Assembly: GCA_900755095.1 (NCBI GenBank)
Contig: CAAEFE010000052.1
Location: forward strand, 1 to 43,461
Length of the DNA: 43,461 bases
Reading direction: 5' to 3'
Origin: an uncultured Bacteroides sp.
Lineage (GTDB): Bacteria; Bacteroidota; Bacteroidia; Bacteroidales; Bacteroidaceae
The position numbers and the translations under genes are program-made. Below are positions 1-9,868 of the stretch, piece after piece. Within the stretch, counting starts at the first letter, position 1. Each line of letters begins with the position of its first letter. The notes under the pieces were generated by a model that was not told where the DNA came from, did not search any database, and saw only the letters and a list, made by a program, of their open reading frames with translations.

Positions 1-4
1 CAAA

Positions 5-946
5 ATGGAAAACAGAAGTTTAGTAACCATTGCCGAACATTCTAAAGAAAAAATCCTCTACATGCTCGAAATGGCGAAGCAGTTTGAAATGAACCCCAAT
101 CGCCGGTTATTACAAGGAAAGGTTGTAGCAACCCTGTTCTTTGAACCTTCCACCCGTACCCGCTTGAGTTTTGAAACAGCTGCCAACCGTCTCGGTGCAC
201 GAGTAATCGGATTCTCTGACCCCAAAGCTACCAGCTCTTCCAAAGGGGAAACACTTAAAGACACGATCATGATGGTGAGCAACTATGCAGATATTATCGT
301 CATGCGACACTATCTCGAAGGAGCTGCACGGTATGCCAGCGAAGTAGCCCCGGTGCCCATTGTCAACGCAGGTGACGGAGCCAACCAGCACCCGTCGCAG
401 ACGATGCTCGATCTCTACTCTATCTACAAGACACAAGGAACGCTGGAAAATCTGAACATTTTCCTGGTGGGTGACTTGAAATACGGCCGCACCGTACATT
501 CTTTGCTGATGGCGATGCGACACTTTAATCCGACTTTCCACTTCATCGCTCCCGAAGAGCTGAAAATGCCGGAAGAATACAAACTTTACTGTAAAACGCA
601 CCAAATAAAATACGTTGAACATACGGATTTTACCGAAGAGATTATCGCTGACGCCGATATTCTGTACATGACCCGTGTGCAACGCGAACGTTTCACCGAC
701 CTGATGGAATATGAACGGGTGAAGAATGTATATATTCTCCGTAACAAAATGCTGGAAAACACACGTCCGAACCTGCGTATCCTGCACCCGCTTCCCCGTG
801 TCAACGAAATTGCTTACGATGTGGATAACAATCCGAAAGCATATTATTTCCAACAGGCACAAAACGGTCTGTATGCCCGCGAAGCAATCCTTTGCGATGT
901 ATTAGGTATCACATTAGATGACGTTAAAAACGATATTTTATTATGA
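5..946 (+). CDS. pyrB: Aspartate carbamoyltransferase catalytic subunit
   Basis: Condenses carbamoyl phosphate with L-aspartate to N-carbamoyl-aspartate, the committed step of cytosolic pyrimidine synthesis. The 313-residue protein is full length for the family. Visible motifs are the carbamoyl-phosphate loop S-T-R-T-R at residues 49-53, the mobile-loop lysine K80 within SSSKGET, and HPSQT starting at H129; the second-domain segment with HPLPR lies near the C-terminus. The ATG start lies four bases from the window edge, so its promoter is not visible. The stop overlaps the start of pyrI by four bases (ATGA), which implies translational coupling and equal production of the two subunits of an allosteric class B ATCase. 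Confidence 0.97.
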   Translation: MENRSLVTIAEHSKEKILYMLEMAKQFEMNPNRRLLQGKVVATLFFEPSTRTRLSFETAANRLGARVIGFSDPKATSSSKGETLKDTIMMVSNYADIIVMRHYLEGAARYASEVAPVPIVNAGDGANQHPSQTMLDLYSIYKTQGTLENLNIFLVGDLKYGRTVHSLLMAMRHFNPTFHFIAPEELKMPEEYKLYCKTHQIKYVEHTDFTEEIIADADILYMTRVQRERFTDLMEYERVKNVYILRNKMLENTRPNLRILHPLPRVNEIAYDVDNNPKAYYFQQAQNGLYAREAILCDVLGITLDDVKNDILL

Positions 947-1404
947 GCGAAAATAAACAAGCATTGCAAGTAGCTGCCCTGAAAAACGGGACAGTGATTG
1001 ACCATATCCCATCCGAAAAGCTCTTTACCGTAGTGCAACTGCTCGGTGTGGAACAGATGACTAGCAATATCACTATCGGATTCAACCTCGACAGCAAGAA
1101 GCTGGGTAAAAAAGGGATCATCAAGATTGCAGATAAATTCTTCTGCGACGAAGAGATTAACCGTATTTCAGTAGTTGCCCCGCACGTCAAGCTGAATATC
1201 ATCCGCGATTACGAAGTAGTGGAAAAGAAAGAGGTGAAAATGCCGGATGAACTTCGGGGCATCGTGAAATGTGCCAATCCGAAATGTATCACCAACAACG
1301 AACCGATGGCCACTATCTTTCATGTGATAGACAAGGATAATTGTATCGTAAAGTGCCATTATTGCGAGAAAGAGCAGAAACGTGAAGAGATTACAATCCT
1401 CTGA
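943..1404 (+). CDS. pyrI: Aspartate carbamoyltransferase regulatory subunit
   Basis: Regulatory chain of ATCase, which binds nucleotide effectors (CTP/UTP inhibit, ATP activates in the well-studied enterobacterial enzyme) and holds catalytic trimers together through a zinc domain. The 153-residue length is typical. The four zinc-ligand cysteines are visible: C110 and C115 (C-x4-C), then C138 and C141 (C-x2-C). The N-terminal allosteric domain occupies about residues 8-100. Its ATG overlaps the pyrB stop. The presence of PyrI indicates the holoenzyme type of ATCase rather than a free trimer. Confidence 0.97.
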   Translation: MSENKQALQVAALKNGTVIDHIPSEKLFTVVQLLGVEQMTSNITIGFNLDSKKLGKKGIIKIADKFFCDEEINRISVVAPHVKLNIIRDYEVVEKKEVKMPDELRGIVKCANPKCITNNEPMATIFHVIDKDNCIVKCHYCEKEQKREEITIL

Positions 1405-1420
1405 ATAAACGTATAGCCCT

Positions 1421-1990
1421 ATGAAACAGGACTGGAAACCAGGAACGATGATCTATCCGCTGCCGGCTGTACTAGTCAGCTGCGGAAAGGAAGAAAGCGA
1501 ATATAATATGTTCACAGTAGCATGGACGGGTACGATTTGTACAAACCCGCCCATGTGTTATATATCCGTACGTCCGGAACGCCATTCTTATGACATTATC
1601 AAAAAAAACATGGAGTTTGTCATCAACCTGACAACGAAAGATATGGCTTTTGCCACTGACTGGTGCGGAGTTCGTTCGGGACGTGATTATCATAAATTTG
1701 ATGAGATGAAGCTGACACCCGGACAGTGTACGGTGGTTAGTGCTCCGTTGATTGAAGAATCTCCTCTCTGCATTGAATGCCGTGTGAAAGAAATCATCTC
1801 TCTCGGCTCACACGATATGTTTATCGCTGACGTAGTAAATGTGCGTGCGGACGACCGGAACCTGAATCCTGAAACCGGAAAGCTGGAACTGGCCGAAGCC
1901 AATCCGCTGGTATATGTGCACGGAGGATATTATAATCTGGGAGAGAAAATCGGTAAGTTCGGTTGGAGTGTAGAAAAGAAGAAATCATAA
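1421..1990 (+). CDS. Flavin reductase-like FMN-binding domain protein
   Basis: A 189-residue protein of the flavin reductase-like, FMN-binding split-barrel family. Visible family features are the N-terminal PLPAVLVSCG strand, a TICTNPPMCYISVRP segment at about residues 42-56 typical of the FMN-contacting part, and the later SHDMFIADV strand. The likely role is a cytosolic FMN-dependent reductase; the substrate cannot be read from sequence. It starts 16 bases after pyrI with no promoter or terminator seen between them, so it may be transcribed with the pyrimidine genes, though no functional link is evident. ATG start chosen directly after that short gap. Confidence 0.85.
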   Translation: MKQDWKPGTMIYPLPAVLVSCGKEESEYNMFTVAWTGTICTNPPMCYISVRPERHSYDIIKKNMEFVINLTTKDMAFATDWCGVRSGRDYHKFDEMKLTPGQCTVVSAPLIEESPLCIECRVKEIISLGSHDMFIADVVNVRADDRNLNPETGKLELAEANPLVYVHGGYYNLGEKIGKFGWSVEKKKS

Positions 1991-2006
1991 AAAGTGCGAT
2001 ATTGCC

Positions 2007-2744
2007 ATGAATATGCTGCGTAAATTCATCCTTCCCGGTTTGTTAGCTATAGCCTGCACGGCTGTCGGCCAGAACTATAACGCAGAAAAAGTAGACCGCC
2101 CCAATACAAAAAAAATAAATATCGGTATCAAGGCGGGATTCAACTCTTCCATGTTCATGGTGTCTGAACTGAAAATTAAGGATGTAACTATCGATGAGGT
2201 GCAGAATAACTACAAGATAGGTTATTTCGGCGCCCTCTTTATGCGCATCAACATGAAGAAGCATTTCATTCAGCCGGAAGTGTCCTATAATGTAAGCAAA
2301 TGTGAGATCACTTTCGATAAGCTCGGTTCGCAGCATCCTGCCATCGAGCCTGATTATGCTTCCGTGCAATCGGTGTTGCACAGTGTGGATTTCCCTATTT
2401 TATACGGCTATAATGTGGTGAAAAAAGGGCCTTACGGAATGTCTATCTTCGCAGGCCCCAAACTTCGCTACTTATGGGGAAAACACAATGAAATCACTTT
2501 TAAGAATTTTGACCAAAAAGGGATTCACGAAAGGCTGTATCCGTTCAATGTCAGTGCAGTGATCGGTGTAGGCGTCAACATCTCCCGTATCTTTTTCGAT
2601 TTCCGCTACGAGCAAGGCATCGGAAATATCTCCAAGTCCATCATTTACGACAATATCAATTCCGACGGCAGCACAGGAGTGAGCAACATTATTTTCCGTC
2701 GCCGTGACAGCGCGTTAAGTTTTTCGCTGGGATTCATCCTTTAA
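2007..2744 (+). CDS. Small outer-membrane beta-barrel protein (PorT/OMP_b-brl_2-like)
   Basis: A 245-residue exported protein. It has a signal peptide (hydrophobic LPGLLAIACTAVGQ at residues 9-22 after positive R5 and K6) followed by alternating short amphipathic strands such as IGIKAGFNSSMF, KHFIQPEVSYNV and YGMSIFAGPKLRYLWG, ending in a strand with a terminal hydrophobic residue (LSFSLGFIL). This pattern fits the Bacteroidetes outer-membrane beta-barrel families typified by PorT. No catalytic motif is visible and no ligand can be proposed. It follows the flavin reductase gene by 16 bases and is probably the last gene of the transcript. Confidence 0.8.
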   Translation: MNMLRKFILPGLLAIACTAVGQNYNAEKVDRPNTKKINIGIKAGFNSSMFMVSELKIKDVTIDEVQNNYKIGYFGALFMRINMKKHFIQPEVSYNVSKCEITFDKLGSQHPAIEPDYASVQSVLHSVDFPILYGYNVVKKGPYGMSIFAGPKLRYLWGKHNEITFKNFDQKGIHERLYPFNVSAVIGVGVNISRIFFDFRYEQGIGNISKSIIYDNINSDGSTGVSNIIFRRRDSALSFSLGFIL

Positions 2745-2818
2745 GAATAAAATATCATTAAATCCGGCTTTTTACTAACATTTTTCTTGTACTTCCTTCA
2801 TTCTTTATTTATTTTCAT

Positions 2819-2826
2819 TAACTTTG
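2819..2826 (+). promoter_or_regulatory. -7 element upstream of glyA
   Basis: TAACTTTG matches the Bacteroides TAnnTTTG -7 consensus and lies 52 bases before the glyA ATG. No good TTTG -33 element lies at the expected spacing, so this is a moderate call. Confidence 0.5.
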
Positions 2827-2878
2827 TGCGCTTAAAATAGGTATCTCGAATTAGAAATTTAATCTTACTTATAAAAGA

Positions 2879-4159
2879 ATGAAAAGAGACGACATCATTT
2901 TCGACATCATCGAAAAAGAGCATCAACGTCAGTTGAAAGGAATCGAGCTTATTGCATCAGAAAATTTTGTGAGTGACCAGGTTATGCAGGCAATGGGTTC
3001 TTGCCTGACTAACAAGTACGCAGAAGGTTATCCCGGCAAACGTTATTACGGAGGTTGCGAAGTAGTAGACCAAAGCGAACAAATCGCTATCGACCGCCTG
3101 AAAGAAATTTTTGGCGCGGAATGGGCAAACGTACAACCACACTCGGGAGCACAAGCTAATGCTGCTGTTTTCCTCGCAGTTCTGAATCCGGGCGACAAAT
3201 TCATGGGATTAAATCTTGCACACGGCGGACACCTTTCTCATGGCTCACTGGTAAACACTTCCGGTATCATCTATACTCCTTGCGAATATAACCTGAATCA
3301 GGAAACTGGACGCGTTGACTACGACCAGATGGAAGAAGTCGCTCTACGTGAGAAACCGAAAATGATTATCGGTGGTGGTTCTGCATACTCTCGTGAATGG
3401 GATTACAAACGTATGCGTGAAATCGCCGACAAAGTAGGCGCTATCCTGATGATTGACATGGCTCACCCTGCCGGCCTGATCGCTGCCGGAGTGCTCGAAA
3501 ATCCGGTTAAATATGCACATATCGTCACTTCTACTACACATAAAACACTTCGCGGACCTCGTGGTGGTGTCATCATGATGGGTAAGGATTTCCCCAATCC
3601 GTGGGGAAAGACCACTCCGAAAGGTGAGATCAAGATGATGTCTCAATTACTGGATTCTGCCGTATTCCCAGGGGTTCAAGGCGGACCGTTGGAACATGTA
3701 ATTGCTGCTAAAGCAGTTGCTTTCGGTGAAATCCTGCAACCTGAATTTAAGGAATATGCTAAACAAGTACAAAAGAACGCTGCTGTACTTGCACAGGCTT
3801 TGATTGACCGTGGCTTTACTATCGTTTCCGGTGGTACAGACAACCACTCTATGTTGGTCGACCTGCGTAGCAAATATCCTGAACTGACAGGTAAAGTGGC
3901 AGAAAAAGCATTGGTTTCTGCCGATATTACTGTTAACAAGAACATGGTTCCGTTCGACAGCCGTTCAGCTTTCCAGACTTCCGGTATCCGTTTGGGTACT
4001 CCTGCTATCACAACTCGTGGTGCAAAAGAAGATTTGATGCTCGAAATTGCTGAAATGATCGAGACTGTATTGTCTAACGTAGAAAATGAGGAAGTTATTG
4101 CACAAGTACGTGCACGTGTCAATGAGACAATGAAGAAATATCCTCTTTTTGCTTATTAA
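2879..4159 (+). CDS. glyA: Serine hydroxymethyltransferase
   Basis: PLP enzyme that interconverts serine plus tetrahydrofolate with glycine plus 5,10-methylene-THF, the main cytosolic source of one-carbon units. The 426 residues match the bacterial family. The PLP-binding lysine is K222 in [14 protein letters not shown], with LIASENF at residues 24-30, HLSHGS near 118-123 and [10 protein letters not shown] near 191-200. It is a single-gene unit with its own -7 element and a strong terminator about 60 bases after the stop. It is convergent with fhs, another folate one-carbon enzyme. Confidence 0.98.
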   Translation: MKRDDIIFDIIEKEHQRQLKGIELIASENFVSDQVMQAMGSCLTNKYAEGYPGKRYYGGCEVVDQSEQIAIDRLKEIFGAEWANVQPHSGAQANAAVFLAVLNPGDKFMGLNLAHGGHLSHGSLVNTSGIIYTPCEYNLNQETGRVDYDQMEEVALREKPKMIIGGGSAYSREWDYKRMREIADKVGAILMIDMAHPAGLIAAGVLENPVKYAHIVTSTTHKTLRGPRGGVIMMGKDFPNPWGKTTPKGEIKMMSQLLDSAVFPGVQGGPLEHVIAAKAVAFGEILQPEFKEYAKQVQKNAAVLAQALIDRGFTIVSGGTDNHSMLVDLRSKYPELTGKVAEKALVSADITVNKNMVPFDSRSAFQTSGIRLGTPAITTRGAKEDLMLEIAEMIETVLSNVENEEVIAQVRARVNETMKKYPLFAY

Positions 4160-4216
4160 AAAACGATTTCAAAGCTAATAGCTTCACTGTTATCAGCTTT
4201 ATTTCTTATTTATAAG

Positions 4217-4249
4217 GTCTGCTCTTTGTGAAAGGAGCAGGCTTTTTTT
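4217..4249 (+). terminator. Rho-independent terminator after glyA
   Basis: CTGCTC at 4219-4224 pairs with GAGCAG at 4235-4240, extended by a G-C pair and a G-U pair outside, followed by seven T residues. It lies in the glyA direction in the 338-base gap between glyA and fhs. Confidence 0.85.
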
Positions 4250-4409
4250 ATTTATTAACGGTCCCGCCCGAACCATCTGTCCATATTTTCGTTTTTCTTA
4301 CTATAAAAGAAATATATGATGTCATATATCACTCATAGCAAGGACGAATTCAACCGTACAGTGTGCAAGAAGAGAAAACAGAAGCGCACTGGACTCTATA
4401 TACAGTCAT

Positions 4410-4449
4410 CCCCGTCTTTCCACATTTTATTTCATAGGGAAAGACGGGG
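4410..4449. terminator. 12-bp perfect hairpin before fhs stop
   Basis: CCCCGTCTTTCC at 4410-4421 is perfectly complementary to GGAAAGACGGGG at 4438-4449, with a 16-base AT-rich loop. It lies between the convergent glyA and fhs genes, about 50 bases beyond the fhs stop, and is the likely fhs terminator. There is no clean U tract on the minus side, so it may act by mRNA end protection instead. The rest of the gap (4160-4216, 4250-4409) shows nothing I can support. Confidence 0.6.
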
Positions 4450-4497
4450 ATTTATTTTACCGGCATCATACCGGAATATTTTTTTGAGGTATATATT

Positions 4498-6165
4498 TTA
4501 GCTCAATCCTTCTATTTCTCCATCCACAATATCGATGTGCAATGCCTGCGGCTCCTTGGGTAATCCCGGCATACGAAGAATTTCTCCGGCAATGGCTACA
4601 ATCATTTCAGCTCCGTTATTGATAACAATATCTTTAATATGGAACTCGAAGTTGTTTACCGCACCATAAATCTTTGGATCGGCAGAAAATGAATATTGTG
4701 TTTTCGCAATACAAACCGGATAATGAGTAATTCCCATTTTCTCGATCAGTTTGATACGGTTGCGGGCAATACTGCTATAAGTAATAACGCTGGCTCCGTA
4801 AATATTAGTGGCTACCTTTTCAATCTTCTGCTGTATGCTATCTTCTTCTTTATAAGTGTAGCGTAAAGATTCGGACGGATTGTTCTCTATGGTATCTACT
4901 ACCAGACGGGCCATATCTACTGCTCCCTCTCCTCCTTCACTGAACGCATTGTTAATGGCGAAACCCACTCCCAACTGTTCGCAATGTTCGCGCAGTAATT
5001 CCATTTCTTCATCCGTATCGGATGCAAACTTATTGAAAGCTACGATGATGGTCTGACCGAATGAGCGAAGGTTACGAACGTGTTTGTCGAGATTACGCAA
5101 TCCTTCTTTCAAGCCTTCCATATTCGGCTCTTTGATACGGTCGAGACTGACACCTCCGTGCATCTTTAATCCTTGTGCCGTAGCGACAATCACCGTGAGA
5201 CGTGGTTGGAGTCCGCTCTTGCGGCATTTGATATTATAGAATTTTTCTGCACCGAGATCGGCACCGAATCCGGCTTCTGTTATTACATAATCACCGAAAG
5301 ACATTGCCAATTTAGTGGCCAGAATAGAGTTACAACCATGTGCGATATTAGCAAACGGACCACCATGTACAAAAGCAGCGGTTCCTTCGGTAGTCTGCAC
5401 TAAATTAGGATGGATAGCATCTTTCAACAACACAGTGATGGCTCCTGCCACTCCCAAATCTTTCACAGTAAAAGGTTGGTCGTCATACGTGAAGCCCAAC
5501 AGGATATTTTCAATACGGCGACGCAGATCACTCACATCTTTGGAAAGGCAAAGAATTGCCATAATCTCCGAAGCAGGAGTAATATCGAAACCGGACTCTT
5601 GGGTAATCCCGTTCGATTTAGGTCCGAGGCCGACAACGATGCTGCGCAACGAACGGTCGTTCACGTCAAGCACTCTCCGCCAAAGAATTTCTTTCAATCC
5701 GAAACCTTTTGCCTGGTTCTGATAGAGATAATTATCGAGCAGGGCGGAAATCATGTTATGGGCAGAAGTGATGGCATGAAAATCTCCGGTAAAATGGAGG
5801 TTAATTTTGTCCATCGGAAGCACTTGTGCATATCCCCCACCGGCTGCTCCTCCCTTCATTCCGAAACATGGACCGAGAGACGGCTCGCGAAGAGCGACAA
5901 TCGCATTCTTTCCAATTTTATTCAATCCCAAAGCGAGACCGATAGATACTGTAGTTTTGCCAATGCCCGCTTTGGTTGCTGTGATAGCAGTTACCAGAAT
6001 GAGATTGCTTTTCTTCACTTTCTCTTCATCAATCAGTTGTTCGGGGATCTTTGCTATGTAGCGGCCATAATTCTCCACTTCCTCACGAGGGATTCCGATA
6101 CCTTCGGCAACTTGCTTAATCTTCTTCAGCTCAATACTGCGAGCTATTTCTATGTCTGATTTCAT
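4498..6165 (-). CDS. fhs: Formate-tetrahydrofolate ligase
   Basis: ATP-dependent ligase that makes 10-formyl-THF from formate and THF. The 555-residue protein carries the nucleotide-binding loop TKAGIGKTT at about residues 64-72, the [14 protein letters not shown] segment near 103-116, and [13 protein letters not shown] near 130-142, all characteristic of the family. It offers a route from formate to 10-formyl-THF for purines. It complements GlyA (convergent neighbour), and interestingly purT, which uses formate directly, is also in this window. A TACTTTTG -7 box (minus strand, 6198-6205) lies just upstream of the ATG. Confidence 0.97.
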   Translation of the reverse strand: MKSDIEIARSIELKKIKQVAEGIGIPREEVENYGRYIAKIPEQLIDEEKVKKSNLILVTAITATKAGIGKTTVSIGLALGLNKIGKNAIVALREPSLGPCFGMKGGAAGGGYAQVLPMDKINLHFTGDFHAITSAHNMISALLDNYLYQNQAKGFGLKEILWRRVLDVNDRSLRSIVVGLGPKSNGITQESGFDITPASEIMAILCLSKDVSDLRRRIENILLGFTYDDQPFTVKDLGVAGAITVLLKDAIHPNLVQTTEGTAAFVHGGPFANIAHGCNSILATKLAMSFGDYVITEAGFGADLGAEKFYNIKCRKSGLQPRLTVIVATAQGLKMHGGVSLDRIKEPNMEGLKEGLRNLDKHVRNLRSFGQTIIVAFNKFASDTDEEMELLREHCEQLGVGFAINNAFSEGGEGAVDMARLVVDTIENNPSESLRYTYKEEDSIQQKIEKVATNIYGASVITYSSIARNRIKLIEKMGITHYPVCIAKTQYSFSADPKIYGAVNNFEFHIKDIVINNGAEMIVAIAGEILRMPGLPKEPQALHIDIVDGEIEGLS

Positions 6166-6197
6166 ACAGAATATGATTAGTTTTATTTTTGAAGGAA

Positions 6198-6205
6198 CAA
6201 AAGTA
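6198..6205 (-). promoter_or_regulatory. -7 element of fhs
   Basis: Read on the minus strand the sequence is TACTTTTG, matching TAnnTTTG, 33 bases before the fhs ATG. A TTTC, one base off the -33 consensus, lies about 20 bases further upstream. Confidence 0.5.
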
Positions 6206-6332
6206 TAACAAAAAAGCGAAATAGAGAAATTTAAAGTTCGACGGATATTATATCTCTATTTTTCATAACACAACAAACTCTTTTTACGCTATAACTGTTG
6301 TAAATGACATAACCTAAAACAACAACTTAATT

Positions 6333-8027
6333 ATGGAATGGATTATTAATCAACTAAGGGTACATCCTGAACTTGCTATTTTCCTGACGCTCTTTGCCGG
6401 GTTCTGGCTTGGCAGACTCAAAATAGGGAAATTCTCCTTGGGGACAGTCACCAGCGTTCTTCTGGTCGGAGTATTGGTCGGACAACTGAATATCACTGTA
6501 GATGGTCCGATGAAAGCTGTGTTCTTTCTGCTTTTCTTATTTGCCGTTGGCTATAAGGTAGGTCCGCAGTTTTTCCGCGGATTGAAGAAAGACGGCCTGC
6601 CACAAGTGGGATTTGCCGTACTGATGTGTATTGTCAGTCTGGTAGCCCCGTGGATACTGGCCAAAATCATGGGATATCATGTAGGAGAAGCTGCCGGACT
6701 GTTGGCAGGCTCACAAACAATATCCGCCGTTATCGGCGTGGCAAGCGATACGATCAACCAGCTGGGAATCAGCGATGCACAGAAAGCCACGTTCATCAAT
6801 GCAATTCCGGTAGCGTATGCCGTAACTTATATTTTCGGAACGGCCGGTTCGGCGTGGATTCTGGCTTCTCTCGGCCCTAAAATGCTGGGTGGACTGGATA
6901 AGGTGAAGGCCGACTGCAAGGAATTGGAGGCTCAAATGGGAACATCGGAAGCTGACGAACCCGGATTTTCCCCGGCTCTTCGTCCGGTTGTGTTCCGTGC
7001 TTATAAAATCACCAATGAATGGTTTGACAAAGGAAAGAAAGTCAGTGAACTCGAAGCTTATCTATGTAAAAATGATAAACGGCTGTTTGTAGAACGGATT
7101 CGTCAAAAAAGAGTGGTGAAGGAAGTAGATCCGAACCTGATTCTTCATAAGAATGACGAAGTGGTACTTAGCGGACGCCGTGAATTTGTGATTGGAGAAG
7201 AAGACTGGATCGGTCCGGAAGTGATTGATGCACAATTACTCGACTTCCCTGCAGAAACTCTTCCTGTAATGGTGACCCACCGGACTTTTGCCGGAGAAAC
7301 GGTTTCCAAAATCAGGGCGCAGAAGTTTATGCACGGGGTTAGTATCCGGAATATCAAACGTGCCGGAATCAATGTTCCGGTATTGCCTAAAACGATTGTA
7401 GATTCGGGAGATATTCTCGAACTTACCGGTCTTAAACATGAAGTGGAAAGTGCTGCCAAACAAATGGGCTATATTGACCGGCCTACCAACCAGACGGATA
7501 TGATCTTCGTTGGATTGGGTATTTTGCTCGGTGGTCTTTTCGGTGCACTGGCTATTCATCTGGGAGGTGTTCCTATCAGTCTTTCTACCAGTGGCGGCGC
7601 ATTGATAGCCGGACTTCTGTTCGGTTGGCTACGCAGCAAGCATCCTACTTTCGGAGGTATCCCCGAACCTTCTTTATGGGTATTGAATAATGTAGGACTG
7701 AATATGTTTATCGCAGTGGTCGGTATCGCCGCAGGTCCCAGTTTCATTGCCGGATTCAAGGAAGTAGGCGTCAGTCTGTTTATCGTCGGCGCATTGGCAA
7801 CGGCCATTCCTCTCCTCGCCGGATTGCTGATGGCGAGATACTTGTTCAAATTCCACCCTGCCCTGTCATTGGGATGTACGGCAGGAGCACGTACTACAAC
7901 AGCTGCATTGGGAGCTATTCAGGATGCAGTGGAAAGCGACACACCGGCATTAGGATATACGGTGACGTATGCAGTCGGCAATACGCTCCTGATTATCTGG
8001 GGAGTTGTCATCGTACTACTTATGTAA
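6333..8027 (+). CDS. aspT: Aspartate:alanine antiporter
   Basis: Inner-membrane antiporter of the AspT/YidE family that exchanges external aspartate for internal alanine; the exchange is electrogenic and with decarboxylation creates a proton motive force. The 564 residues follow the family plan: an N-terminal membrane half (about 12-185), a hydrophilic middle with two TrkA-C-like regulatory domains (about 211-375, with repeated DEVVLSGRR and GDILELTG strands), and a C-terminal membrane half (about 387-564) containing [12 protein letters not shown]. Both membrane halves contain the GS/TxT-rich inner repeat typical of the family. aspD follows 22 bases later, which strongly supports the substrate call. 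Confidence 0.93.
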   Translation: MEWIINQLRVHPELAIFLTLFAGFWLGRLKIGKFSLGTVTSVLLVGVLVGQLNITVDGPMKAVFFLLFLFAVGYKVGPQFFRGLKKDGLPQVGFAVLMCIVSLVAPWILAKIMGYHVGEAAGLLAGSQTISAVIGVASDTINQLGISDAQKATFINAIPVAYAVTYIFGTAGSAWILASLGPKMLGGLDKVKADCKELEAQMGTSEADEPGFSPALRPVVFRAYKITNEWFDKGKKVSELEAYLCKNDKRLFVERIRQKRVVKEVDPNLILHKNDEVVLSGRREFVIGEEDWIGPEVIDAQLLDFPAETLPVMVTHRTFAGETVSKIRAQKFMHGVSIRNIKRAGINVPVLPKTIVDSGDILELTGLKHEVESAAKQMGYIDRPTNQTDMIFVGLGILLGGLFGALAIHLGGVPISLSTSGGALIAGLLFGWLRSKHPTFGGIPEPSLWVLNNVGLNMFIAVVGIAAGPSFIAGFKEVGVSLFIVGALATAIPLLAGLLMARYLFKFHPALSLGCTAGARTTTAALGAIQDAVESDTPALGYTVTYAVGNTLLIIWGVVIVLLM

Positions 8028-8049
8028 AACTATATAAATAAATATCATT

Positions 8050-9693
8050 ATGGAAAAGAAAACAAATAACCCTGCCATTACCAAAAGTTATGCCAAGAAA
8101 ATGGAAACGATCAGCCCGTTCGAGCTGAAAAACAAACTGATCAATATGGCAGATGAAAGTATCAAGAAGATAGCACATACCATGTTGAATGCCGGAAGAG
8201 GTAACCCGAACTGGATTGCTACCGAACCACGCGAAGCCTTTTTTCTGCTGGGACAATTCGGCCTTTGCGAATGTCGTCATGCGTTTTCACTGGAAGAAGG
8301 AATAGCAGGTATTCCGCAAAAGGCGGGAATTGCTGCCCGTTTCGAGGCTTTCCTGAAAGAAAACGAGAAAGCTCCCGGTGCTAACCTGTTGAAAGAGGGC
8401 TATAATTATATGCTGATGGAACATGCTGCCGATCCGGATACGCTTATTCACGAATGGGCGGAATCGGTGATTGGCGACCAGTATCCTGTGCCCGACCGTA
8501 TTTTACATTTTACGGAGTTAATCGTACAGGATTACCTGGCGCAAGAGATGTGTGACCGCCGTCCGCCGAAAGGAACTTTTGACCTTTTCGCGACTGAAGG
8601 AGGTACAGCAGCCATGTGTTATCTGTTCGATTCTTTGCAAGAGAATTTCCTGTTGAACCAGGGGGATGCTATTGCTTTGATGGTTCCTGTGTTCACTCCT
8701 TATATAGAAATCCCGGAACTGCGACGCTATCAGTTCGACGTTACCGAAATTTCTGCCGACCAGATGACTCCTGACGGTTTACATACCTGGCAGTATAAGG
8801 ATGAAGATATAGACAAGCTGAAAGATCCGCGGATCAAAGCGTTGTTTATCACCAATCCGAGCAACCCGCCCAGCTATGCACTTAGCAAAGAGACTACCGA
8901 ACGTATCATCAACATTGTGAAGAATGATAATCCGAACCTGATGATTATCACGGATGATGTGTACGGAACGTTTATTCCTCATTTCCGTTCATTGATGGCA
9001 GAGTTGCCGCACAATACGCTTTGCGTTTATTCGTTCTCCAAATATTTCGGAGCTACAGGATGGAGAACCGCTGTGATCGCTCTACACGAAGACAACATCT
9101 ACGACAAAATGATTGCCCGCCTGTCGGAGGAGCAGAAATCAATATTAAACAAACGTTATTCCAGCCTTAGCCTGCAACCGGAAAAGATGAAATTTATTGA
9201 CCGCATGGTGGCTGACAGCCGACAAATTGCGCTGAATCATACTGCAGGGCTTTCCCTGCCCCAACAGATACAGATGAGTTTGTTTGCCCTCTTCTCGCTT
9301 TTGGATAAAGAGGACAGTTATAAAGCCAAGATGCAGGAAATTATTCATCGCCGCCTGCATGCATTGTGGGATAATACAGGTTTCACACTGGTAGAAGATC
9401 CGCTGCGTGCCGGATATTATTCGGAGATTGATATGCTGGTATGGGCGAAGAAATTCTATGGGGATGACTTCGTTACTTATCTGCAAAAGACCTACAATCC
9501 ATTGGATGTGGTTTTCCGCCTGGCAAACGAAACTTCACTCGTTCTGTTGAATGGTGGTGGCTTTGCCGGACCGAAATGGAGTGTGCGTGTGTCACTAGCC
9601 AATTTGAATGAGGCCGATTATGTGAAAATCGGACAAAGCATCAAGTGTGTGTTGGAAGAATATGCCCAAACATGGAAAGCATCAAAAGAATGA
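8050..9693 (+). CDS. aspD: Aspartate 4-decarboxylase (bifunctional aspartate transaminase / aspartate 4-decarboxylase)
   Basis: PLP enzyme that converts L-aspartate to L-alanine and CO2, consuming a proton in the cytosol. The 547-residue length is longer than ordinary class I aminotransferases and matches AspD. The PLP lysine is K331 in SFSKYFGATGWR; ITNPSNPPS near 267-275 and TDDVYGTF near 301-308 are the fold-type I cofactor contacts, and R-V-S near the C-terminus is placed to bind the substrate carboxylate. With AspT upstream it forms a complete aspartate-to-alanine proton-motive cycle, useful for energy or acid resistance in the gut. Confidence 0.94.
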   Translation: MEKKTNNPAITKSYAKKMETISPFELKNKLINMADESIKKIAHTMLNAGRGNPNWIATEPREAFFLLGQFGLCECRHAFSLEEGIAGIPQKAGIAARFEAFLKENEKAPGANLLKEGYNYMLMEHAADPDTLIHEWAESVIGDQYPVPDRILHFTELIVQDYLAQEMCDRRPPKGTFDLFATEGGTAAMCYLFDSLQENFLLNQGDAIALMVPVFTPYIEIPELRRYQFDVTEISADQMTPDGLHTWQYKDEDIDKLKDPRIKALFITNPSNPPSYALSKETTERIINIVKNDNPNLMIITDDVYGTFIPHFRSLMAELPHNTLCVYSFSKYFGATGWRTAVIALHEDNIYDKMIARLSEEQKSILNKRYSSLSLQPEKMKFIDRMVADSRQIALNHTAGLSLPQQIQMSLFALFSLLDKEDSYKAKMQEIIHRRLHALWDNTGFTLVEDPLRAGYYSEIDMLVWAKKFYGDDFVTYLQKTYNPLDVVFRLANETSLVLLNGGGFAGPKWSVRVSLANLNEADYVKIGQSIKCVLEEYAQTWKASKE

Positions 9694-9726
9694 ACTAAGT
9701 AGTTCATTTTATAAATGAGAATTTAA

Positions 9727-9831
9727 TTCAGACAGAAGAACATAAGAACAAAAAATAAAATAGCAGTTAAATAAACAACAGAAATAATTTTCAAAGCGCA
9801 GCATTTATGTTCTTTTGTTCTTATGTCTGAA
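9727..9831. terminator. Inverted repeat between convergent aspD and barrel gene
   Basis: ATAAGAACAAAA at 9742-9753 is perfectly complementary to TTTTGTTCTTAT at 9813-9824, and TTCAGACA at 9727-9734 to TGTCTGAA at 9824-9831. The pieces are permuted in a way that allows alternative foldings. It lies between convergent genes and likely serves as a bidirectional 3' end. Confidence 0.5.
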
Positions 9832-9868
9832 ATTTTTCTCGCTCTTATGTCTAAAAATTAATTAGCGT

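Noticed and set aside
4316..4501. 61-codon frame between glyA and fhs
   Set aside because: Runs across the 12-bp hairpin and into the fhs end; no promoter, composition or family support.
5410..6159. 249-codon frame antisense to fhs
   Set aside because: Shadow of a long conserved gene; no independent signals.
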